Shown here: piece after piece, positions 60,201 through 64,000 of the stretch
Layout: each line of letters starts with the position of its first letter
Position numbering within the stretch: position 1 is the first letter of the stretch
Assembly (NCBI GenBank): GCA_037074705.1
Contig: CM073593.1
Location: 20,425,001-20,489,000 of the forward strand
From: Zhengitettix transpicula
Lineage: Eukaryota; Arthropoda; Insecta; Orthoptera; Tetrigidae
DNA length: 64,000 nucleotides
Direction: 5' to 3'
The notes under the pieces: model-generated
Told to the model about the DNA's origin: nothing
The model's input: the letters and a program-made list of their open reading frames with translations, nothing else
Database searches by the model: none
Translations under genes and position numbers: made by a program

Positions 60201-62449
60201 TTTTGAATCACCTGACGAAAACAACAAGGATTGCAGAAACGTGTGGTATTGATTTATCACTTATCTTTTTGTCTGTTATCTGGCTATTTATTTATCTAAT
60301 TAGTATACTTTTAACACTGGCATTTTTATATTTTAATTCCATATTAGAACAGCTGAGTTAAAATTTTTTATATAATCCACAATATAATATCTTATTTTTA
60401 CGTTAAATTAGATGGCACTATGTCACACACACTAAACTATGATTTTTTTTACACTAGGTCAAAATATTTTCATGCACCCACAAGATATGTTACTATGCTG
60501 TTTATAATCCACATCGACAGGATGAAGATTCAAACTTGTCTCATTTTTTCTTTTACTTCAGTCTCAATTTTATTTAAGTCAGTCATCATCACAGATTATT
60601 ATTGACCAATAATTACATTAATTAAATTTCAGTTATCGAGACAATCACATCAATGTCTGCAAAATCAAAACAAACAAGGAGGTGGCATCAAAATACATCA
60701 AACTCTTCTGAAACAAACGAGTAAGACCAGAAATTTTTATTTCTTATTTATTAGTAAATTCTTATGTAGTGTAAATGCAACACACCAAGGTTTGATTAGA
60801 GTAATTTATAAGGTATACTTTTAGATAACAGACAGGCCTTTTCTTTTACAAATATTCTTCATGCACTCTCTAACATGAAGACATCTTCCTTCATGTATCT
60901 AATGTAAAGTTGATTTGATGGATAAAATATTTTGTAAAATTAGTTTTTATTGAGCTCCACAGTAAGCTGTATTTTAATTAATTTCTTTTCACATTTATTT
61001 AAATGTTTCAATTTGAATACTACCTGTTCTGTCCAACCTTTGTCCATTTATTGAATAGATGATACAATTGTGTAACCCACATAAGGTTTTCTGGAATGTA
61101 TTTAATTGCGTTTATAATCAAATATTTTACTACTAATATTGAAGTATTTTTTTTTTTTAACAAACTGCTTTCATTGGTGACTAGAATTACTTAAGGAATA
61201 TTTGTTACAAATAATTTAATTTTCAGGTTAAATGAATTTATTCTTATTAGTTCAGATTCTGAAAGTAGCTCCAACAGCATCTCGGACACAGATCCTGAAG
61301 ATATGTCACTTTCATCAGAAGAAGGTTTCGAAGGTGAATATTATGGAGGATATGGCCGTTGTTACATTTGTGGTGAGTAGATACAGTCTTATACTCTGTA
61401 CTCAGACTTGCAATTTTGTCTTTGTGAATGATAAGCATGGATATTTAATAGGATTACTCATGTATTTTGGATCTTTGTACCTCAAAATACCAATACACCA
61501 TCCACTTCTTTATTCATTTCTTCCCATATCTAATCTGAATAATTTTATTTAAGATCATTACAAAAATTGTCATTAATTGCAAACCCAAATACTATTCCTA
61601 TGTAAACAAGAAACCTTATCCTAACTCTTCTAAGATAATCTAGGTTTTATAAACTACTGTTAGTAGTTTCTAATGCTTAATAGTAAATTAATTAATTAAA
61701 ATAGCATCCATCATACTCACTCTATTTAACAGTAATTTTTCTTAACATATTACACTTGTGATAGTCAATTCATATTTAAATTGTGTCTTGAAGTCTATTT
61801 ACAATATGTAACAATGGATGAATATGATCTGAAATAGATTAACACTACAAAGTTCTCTAGAGTTTTAAAAGATTGATATAGATTCAATTAAAAGGAACAT
61901 TCCAAAAATTAACCTTTTGTTTATATTTAAAACTCAATTGTGAGATGCTAATAAGAAATTTAAAAGGTATTAATTTATTTGGAACTTTGGTGCTTAAATT
62001 TTAGTTACAGACAATAATGTATAGTAGGTAATGAGATTAATTTCAGTTGTTCGATGATGAACTCTATTCTTACAAACTGAATACCAAGCAGATAACTAAA
62101 GGATTTAGTAAACTTGTTTTATATATATATAGAAAAGAAAGGATGGTGTAACATTAAAATAATTGATATAATTGAGGGGCTTGTCTTGCCATCTTACTTT
62201 TCAAATTTTCATAGGCACTATCCATGCTCTTTGTGCCAGGCGACATGCAGTATGCGACACTGTACTAGCACCTCCGAAAATTTGTAATTTTTACTGTCCG
62301 TCCTGGTGATACCATCCCTTTATTTCAAGCAAGTCATCTATCCCCTCTCATTTTTTCCTGTCCATATCAATTACATATAGTTTTTCATAAATTTATTTTG
62401 TATTTCAGGTCGAAGGGGGCATTGGGCAAGAGGTTGTCCAAACAGATAG
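35384..62449 (+). CDS. RNF8: RNF8-type E3 ubiquitin ligase (FHA, coiled coil, RING, CCHC)
   Basis: Twelve coding exons (35384-35485, 36329-36439, 37767-37942, 38972-39151, 41147-41387, 41644-41733, 42304-42451, 43046-43302, 49954-50158, 60633-60720, 61227-61372, 62409-62449) join in phase into 594 residues. FHA domain about 35-115 with FVIGRS, ISRNHC and SSSGTFING, the phosphothreonine-binding signature. Coiled coil about 195-425. RING C426-C429-C441-H443-C446-C449-C460-C463 (C3HC4). A Ser/Glu-rich tail leads to a zinc knuckle C578-C581-H586-C591. In the known family RNF8 is recruited to DNA breaks through its FHA domain and, with UBC13, builds ubiquitin chains on chromatin; that this protein does so is inference. 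FHA plus RING also occurs in CHFR, but the coiled coil just before a C-terminal RING fits RNF8. The zinc knuckle is absent from vertebrate RNF8. Confidence 0.9.
35790..36145 (-). pseudogene. Antisense LINE RT fragment in RNF8 intron 1
   Basis: On the minus strand: [33 protein letters not shown], then after a frameshift [14 protein letters not shown]. This is the YLGV..D..L.F..H block after the RT catalytic centre of CR1/Jockey-like LINEs. Confidence 0.65.
36329..36439 (+). CDS. RNF8: RNF8 exon 2, FHA first half
   Basis: Acceptor TTTTCAG, 37 codons, donor GTATTG. Contains GRS and SISRNH, with the conserved Arg, Ser and His of FHA phosphopeptide pockets. Confidence 0.93.
36440..37766. other. 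RNF8 intron 2
   Basis: AT-rich. Only a 43-bp family 2 remnant at 37041-37083 (GAATTGCAGAAACGTTGCG, GGTATTTATATTATC) is recognised. Confidence 0.6.
37767..37942 (+). CDS. RNF8: RNF8 exon 3, FHA second half
   Basis: Acceptor TTTTCACAG, 176 nt, donor GTATGT. Contains SSSGTFING and [16 protein letters not shown], the last FHA strands. Confidence 0.93.
37943..38971. other. RNF8 intron 3
   Basis: Holds a GC-richer stretch at about 38080-38490 that contains an open frame of 111 codons without recognisable domain, and the tRNA-like sequence at 38795-38867. The string TCCCATAATGACGGCCTACA near 38090 resembles CCCCTAATGAAGGTCTACA near 44203, hinting at a shared repeat. Confidence 0.5.
38795..38867 (+). 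tRNA. tRNA-like sequence, probably pseudogene or SINE head
   Basis: 73 nt bounded by TGGGG/CCCCA. AACTCAGTGGTAGAGC gives a good D arm (CTC/GAG, box A) and GAATTCAATTACC a weakened box B. The anticodon arm does not pair well. Looks derived from an Ala/Cys-type tRNA; no poly(A) tail or second copy was found in the window. Confidence 0.4.
38972..39151 (+). CDS. RNF8: RNF8 exon 4, linker
   Basis: Acceptor TTTTTACAG, donor GTAAAT. Only one frame is open and it is the one demanded by exon 3. Polar linker ([16 protein letters not shown]), no domain. Confidence 0.85.
39152..41146. other. RNF8 intron 4
   Basis: Contains arms of foldback relatives: about 39600-39770 (CCTCAAAAATTTGAAA, TTTAATGTAAGTCAAC, TCTCTCCCTCTTTC), the opposite arm at 39800-39960 (GACTGACTTACCTTAAATGG, TTTCCTCAGGACTGAAAGAC) and a family 1-like right arm at 40660-40795 (CTGAGCTTCAATTTCAGGTG, CTCTCTTTCCTTTCCATGCC). 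The rest is AT-rich with no feature. Confidence 0.55.
41147..41387 (+). CDS. RNF8: RNF8 exon 5, coiled coil
   Basis: Acceptor TTTTCTTAG, donor GTCTGT. Encodes TPINTSNLF then heptads [19 protein letters not shown] and [17 protein letters not shown]. Confidence 0.88.
41644..41733 (+). CDS. RNF8: RNF8 exon 6, coiled coil
   Basis: 30 codons in phase 0 on both sides, donor [26 protein letters not shown] continuing the coil. Confidence 0.88.
41734..43045. other. RNF8 introns 6 and 7
   Basis: Apart from exon 7 (42304-42451), AT-rich intron DNA with no recognised repeat or gene. Confidence 0.55.
42304..42451 (+). CDS. RNF8: RNF8 exon 7, coiled coil
   Basis: Acceptor AATTTAG, donor [24 protein letters not shown] through [11 protein letters not shown]. 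Confidence 0.88.
43046..43302 (+). CDS. RNF8: RNF8 exon 8, coiled coil end and first RING cysteines
   Basis: Acceptor TATTGCAG, donor GTGAGT. Heptads [20 protein letters not shown]..., then [17 protein letters not shown] with the first RING pair CxxC. Confidence 0.92.
43941..44078. repeat. Family 2 palindrome, compact
   Basis: Left arm AAATAGGCAAATACAGACAA, ATACCACACAACATTTCTGG; right arm TTCTTCAGGTATTTATATCA, TTTTGTCTATTTTTGGCTAT. The middle of both arms is deleted. Confidence 0.7.
44110..45080. other. Unassigned GC-richer segment, possible decayed transposon
   Basis: Base composition differs from the AT-rich intron on both sides and short open pieces exist on both strands (for example [20 protein letters not shown]). 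No transposase or RT motif could be matched. Confidence 0.3.
46857..47262. repeat. Foldback family 1, full-length palindromic MITE
   Basis: Two arms of about 200 bp around a centre near 47058. Left: TGACATTGTCAAAAATAATT, GGAAAGAGAGATAGG, GCTTACCTGAAAGTG, GGAGGCTCTCAG, ACATCATTCCGTGCACCGGC. Right is the reverse complement, ending AATTATTTTTGACAATGTCA. Each arm carries the GGAGGCT/AGCCTYC hairpin and a CAG/GTAA donor-like site. No transposase. Internal stem is long enough to form a cruciform. Confidence 0.88.
48328..48400 (+). tRNA. tRNA-like gene with intact cloverleaf, anticodon ACU; probable SINE or captured tRNA
   Basis: Acceptor GACCCGG/CTGGGTC (7 bp, one G-U), D stem GCC/GGC with loop GGGACGGTTAA, anticodon stem TCTGT/GCAGA with loop GTACTGA, 4-nt variable loop, T stem GTGGG/CCCGC with loop TTCAAGT. 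Box A-like TGGCCGGGACGG and box B GGTTCAAGTCC are both present. ACU would read a serine codon, but serine tRNAs have a long variable arm and this has none, so a working tRNA-Ser is unlikely. Flanks GAGGAAGGATAGAAATAAAT and AATATTTTCAGTCTTTCCTT recur near 56690-56730 and 13650-13672 without the tRNA part. Confidence 0.55.
49954..50158 (+). CDS. RNF8: RNF8 exon 9, rest of RING
   Basis: Acceptor TTTTTTCAG, donor GTATGC, ends in phase 1. Encodes [14 protein letters not shown] and CPVCRT, completing C3HC4, then a charged helix ([13 protein letters not shown]). Confidence 0.94.
51680..51905. repeat. Foldback family 3 palindrome
   Basis: Left half GGACCAACTACTGATTTGAG, GTAAGTCGGTATCACTGTC, TTATTTAATTTGACC, TTTCCTTAAG; right half ACACATTTAGATTTGAAAGA, CGACAGTTGGTCCAGTCAGG is its reverse complement. 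Confidence 0.6.
51986..52375. repeat. Foldback family 1 palindrome, near full length
   Basis: Left end TGACATTGTCAAAAATAATT, GGAAAGAGAGATAGG, GCTTACCTGAAAGTG; centre with CGGCCAGTTGTGGACTGCAG and GTTTTGACCGCC; right half ends TTCACTATCAGGTAAGCCAC, where a family 2 copy follows directly, so the right terminus is lost. Confidence 0.8.
52372..52515 (+). repeat. Family 2 copy fused to family 1 arm
   Basis: TTTTGAGTTTTGTCAACTGA, CAGTTGTGTCACTC, CTGACAAAAGGGACAAGG, GAGAAACGTTGTGTGG, TATTTATATTATCAC. Joined at 52371-52374 to the truncated family 1 arm. Confidence 0.7.
52600..52712 (-). repeat. Foldback family 3 arm
   Basis: CACTTAAGGAAAATGTGACA, ATCACATTTAGATTGGAAAA, GACTTACCTGAAATCAATAG, TTGGTCCAGTT: reverse complement of the arms at 836-1073. 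Confidence 0.6.
53167..53231 (+). CDS. RNF8: RNF8 alternative last exon
   Basis: Acceptor TTTCTAG and phase 1 entry match exon 9. It adds [21 protein letters not shown] and stops at TGA 53229, giving a 524-residue form ending in an Arg/Ser-rich tail. An internal donor (GTAATA at 53211) exists but would leave the wrong phase for the exon at 60633. An AATAAA lies 600 nt downstream. Confidence 0.55.
53829..53834 (+). promoter_or_regulatory. Poly(A) signal for the short RNF8 form
   Basis: AATAAA, the first canonical signal after the alternative stop codon at 53231. Confidence 0.4.
53893..53985 (-). repeat. Foldback family 3 arm
   Basis: CACTTAAGGAAAATGTGACA, CAAATTAAATAACA, GATAGGAAAGAGAG, ATAGTTGGCCCAGTC. 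Confidence 0.6.
53990..54100. repeat. Compound (TG)n(TA)n(CA)n(TA)n microsatellite
   Basis: GT repeats, about 22 TA units, CA repeats and TA again. Self-complementary overall; the apparent open frames here encode only poly-Tyr-Ile and are not genes. Confidence 0.9.
54103..54215 (+). repeat. Foldback family 1, partial right arm
   Basis: GAGAGCCTCCGAAAATTTGA, CACTTTCAGGTAAGCCACAA, CTATCTCTCTATCCTTTCC, ACCAATAT, then a TA microsatellite to 54270. Confidence 0.75.
54300..54449. repeat. Left arm of a large inverted repeat split by a LINE
   Basis: GGCCACTAACTTTCTCTCTC, GGCATAGGAAAGGTTCTG, GATCATTCATACAAAGCACC is the reverse complement of 56340-56437. The last 10 bases are the LINE target duplication. 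Confidence 0.75.
54450..56075 (+). mobile_element. 5'-truncated Jockey LINE with 10-bp target duplication
   Basis: Flanked by ACATAAGCAT at 54440-54449 and 56076-56085. Frame pieces match the 3438-8018 family: [31 protein letters not shown], then frameshifted FADD region and [11 protein letters not shown], 3' UTR, and an A-rich tail ending TCAAAAAAAT. Several frameshifts make it inactive. Confidence 0.88.
56340..56437. repeat. Right arm of the large inverted repeat
   Basis: GGTGCTTTGTATGAATGATC, CAGAACCTTTCCTATGCC, GAGAGAGAAAGTTAGTGGCC; pairs with 54300-54400 across the LINE. Confidence 0.75.
56405..56632 (+). repeat. Foldback family 1, right arm
   Basis: GAGAGAAAGTTAGTGGCC, TAAAACTCCGCAG, CTTCCTGAAGGAGGAGGCTG, TTCACTTTCAGGTAAGCCAC, CTATCTCTTTCCTTTCC, ACCAATATTGCAATTAT. 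Confidence 0.75.
56795..56880. repeat. Foldback family 1, minimal copy (ends only)
   Basis: TTGGTGTGGAAAGAAAAGAG joined to CTCTCTTTCCTTTTCATACC and AATTATTTTTGACAATGTCA; core entirely lost. Confidence 0.7.
57780..58430 (-). pseudogene. Antisense RTE-like LINE remnant
   Basis: Minus-strand pieces in two frames: [20 protein letters not shown] (RT block before the active site), then [16 protein letters not shown] and [19 protein letters not shown], the typical C-terminal tail of these LINEs. Stops and frameshifts throughout. Confidence 0.65.
60050..60305. repeat. Family 2 palindrome
   Basis: Left arm AATTAAAAACCACACAACGA, TGATTCAAAAAA; right arm TTTTTGAGTTTGTGTGATGT, CTCTTGCATTTTTTGAATCA, CCTGACGAAAACAACAAGG, CAGAAACGTGTGG, ATCTTTTTGTCTGTTATCTG. 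Ends about 330 bp before RNF8 exon 10. Confidence 0.65.
60633..60720 (+). CDS. RNF8: RNF8 exon 10 of the long form
   Basis: Acceptor AAATTTCAG, donor GTAAGA, 88 nt. Entering in phase 1 straight from exon 9 gives [20 protein letters not shown]; the other two frames give a stop or the wrong phase for the next exon. Confidence 0.75.
61227..61372 (+). CDS. RNF8: RNF8 exon 11, acidic/serine tail and first half of zinc knuckle
   Basis: Acceptor ATTTTCAG, donor [26 protein letters not shown], then an acidic stretch, then [13 protein letters not shown] with the first two zinc ligands. Confidence 0.85.
61373..62408. other. RNF8 last intron
   Basis: AT-rich; 62105-62385 resembles the foldback superfamily in layout (GATGGTGTAACATTA, CACCTCCGAAAATTTG, TTTCAAGCAAGTCATC, TCCTGTCCATATCAATTAC) but is only weakly palindromic. 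The rest is featureless. Confidence 0.5.
62409..62449 (+). CDS. RNF8: RNF8 last exon, second half of zinc knuckle
   Basis: Acceptor TATTTCAG; completes C-x2-C-x4-H-x4-C as [13 protein letters not shown] and stops at TAG 62447. Confidence 0.88.
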
Positions 62450-62609
62450 TCCTTGGACAGGAAAATGTGCTCCATAATTAAAGTAACGATATTTTCCCTG
62501 CATTATTCTGAAATGTATGACGGTGACATTTTAATACTGTATCTGAAAATAATAAGAAATAGAGTTATCTGTTAATATATACAATTGTAAAAAATGTTTC
62601 TTTTATATA

Positions 62610-62615
62610 AATAAA
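62610..62615 (+). promoter_or_regulatory. Poly(A) signal of RNF8 long form
   Basis: AATAAA 161 nt after the stop codon, the first canonical signal. Confidence 0.65.
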
Positions 62616-64000
62616 TGATATTCTAATTAATCTAATTTTCATGTAATAATTGGGAGAAGGGTGTCTGGCTAATTTTGTCTATGAAATTAGCCATTTTTAT
62701 TTTATCAGAAAATGAATTGTGGTGTTAAAATCAACTTTATTGAAAAAAAGTCCATACAATCTATCCCCAGTATTTAGTGGAATTTTAATGTTCTACTTGT
62801 AGAAATAGACAAACTTTTATCATTAATAATTTTAAAATTAGGAGATGAAAGTTGGCCTTGGGAATAAAACTGTATGCAGCTTACCCAGGTTGAAGGATAG
62901 TACTTTACAGTTCATTAACATTAAAATTTACCGACTTTTTTTCAACAATACTTTCAATTATCACTGGCCAACAAATTGTACAATTTAATGCATTTTTTAA
63001 GATAAATTTTTCTAAGTCACTTAATAGCAAAACCTTTAATTAGGCATCTAAGAGCAGACAATTTTTTTCAGTTTTTTATTTTTCAGAAATTATTACAAAT
63101 ATGGAGACAAAAGAAAGAGTTTACTGCACTAATTGTGTAAATTATATTAAAATTGAGTCTTATATAACAAACACTTTAAACAAATAAATACTATGAAGAG
63201 TGCTACACCACAAACATACTGAATACCTGGCTTATTTCACATGAATACCAATACAAGAGGCACAGATCTATAAATTCCACAACAATGAATTCTAGTGTGA
63301 CAATGAAAATGTGAATGGGCAGTTTTGAAGGGGTTTTAGTTTAATTTCATTACAAATCATACTATTTACAATTTAGTTTAAAATGAAAACAATAATCTTT
63401 ATATGATGCAGTTTTCTGACAAATTACAGACAATATTTATTTAGTGAATTAAAACAAAGAGTGTGTACCTTCATCAGGTCTTTCCTAAATAAATTAAATG
63501 TTAAAAAAACTTTTCACATCACTAGTGTTTAGCTTGTGAAGAACTTCTAAATTTTGAGTTTTTTGTAATATGATGTGAAAATAGTTTTACATTTAGTATA
63601 TTTAGAAAAGACCTGATGAAGGTACAAACAGATATTGAAACATTGTTTTAATTCAATAGTTACATATAGTCTGTAATTGGGTTGAAAACTGCATTATCTA
63701 TTTTATATAAACAGACGTAAAAATACAACCTAAAAAATCTTTATAAATTAAAAAATCAAATTAATAGCTCCTCAGTAATGCATTACATGTGGAATGAATT
63801 AGCTATGAGAAATGAACTTTCAAGTGTCATCAATGAAAGGAGCTATTTATTTAATAATCACAACAATAGCAATTATAAATTTTCATGCTACCTCAAAATA
63901 TAGCATTTAAAAATTCACAATGAGATCTTGTTGCGCTCTTGAGTAAACAGATATAATGAAATGTCTACATTGCTGCACTCCTACATAAACAACTTTGCTT
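62616..64000. other. Region downstream of RNF8
   Basis: AT-rich with no gene seen. Contains the palindrome at 63405-63695. An AATAAA-type string near 62865 could be a second RNF8 poly(A) site. Confidence 0.45.
63405..63695. repeat. Imperfect palindrome with CTGATGAAGGTAC in each arm
   Basis: Left GCAGTTTTCTGACAAATTAC, GTACCTTCATCAGGTCTTTC; right GAAAAGACCTGATGAAGGTA, GAAACATTGTTTTAATTCA, GTCTGTAATTGGGTTGAAAA. Arms about 130 bp, centre near 63545. A fourth foldback family, unrelated in sequence to families 1-3 except for the CTGATGA...GAAAC pattern. Confidence 0.65.

Larger units (their letters stand above)
50159..60632. other. RNF8 intron 9 (long form)
   Basis: 10.5 kb holding the alternative last exon, foldback arms of families 1-3, a Jockey insertion with target duplication (54450-56075), TA and CA microsatellites and an antisense LINE remnant (57780-58430). 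50159-51680 and 58440-60049 contain nothing I recognise. Confidence 0.6.

Noticed and set aside
60641..60720. Using an acceptor at CGAG/ACA (60640) to include the 53167 exon as an internal exon
   Set aside because: It would keep phase, but the acceptor lacks a pyrimidine tract directly before it while the CAG at 60632 fits the direct exon 9 junction exactly. Not excluded without transcripts.

Overview
This window is nuclear DNA from an animal, most likely a non-dipteran insect with a repeat-rich genome. The evidence is split protein-coding genes with GT/AG introns of up to about 10 kb, AT-rich introns, and arthropod-type transposons (Jockey and RTE-like LINEs, Merlin, Helitrons, foldback MITEs). 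No bacterial-style gene organisation is present. The species cannot be fixed from the sequence alone.

Two host genes are supported, arranged head to head. On the minus strand, from 17980 to the left edge, are the first five coding exons of RALGAPB, the non-catalytic beta subunit of the Ral GTPase-activating complex. Exon phases join perfectly (329 residues seen) and the gene runs off the window. On the plus strand, from 35384 to 62449, is a complete RNF8-type E3 ubiquitin ligase: FHA domain, long coiled coil, C3HC4 RING and a C-terminal CCHC zinc knuckle, 12 coding exons, 594 residues predicted. An extra exon at 53167-53231 fits only as an alternative last exon, giving a 524-residue form without the zinc knuckle.

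Mobile DNA fills the rest. RALGAPB intron 3 (1694-10174) carries a decayed RTE-like LINE, a near-intact Jockey-clade LINE (3438-8018, minus) with one in-frame stop in each ORF, and a deleted Jockey copy facing it. RALGAPB intron 1 (13352-17776) holds an LTR fragment, a Merlin transposase fragment and a complete 2.27-kb non-autonomous LTR retrotransposon with identical-length 331-bp LTRs and an unfamiliar ORF. Between the genes, 21454-33736 is a head-to-tail array of Helitron-like elements built largely from subrepeats of about 280 bp.

Scattered through both genes are several families of palindromic (foldback) elements. Two patterns cross family boundaries. One is an RNA-like motif, CTGAAGA, then a hairpin, then GAAA, whose stem sequence changes while pairing is mostly kept. 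The other is a strong splice-donor-like CAG/GTAAG at a fixed place near the arm end. These, the alternative zinc-knuckle exon of RNF8 and the odd LTR element are the most interesting items.
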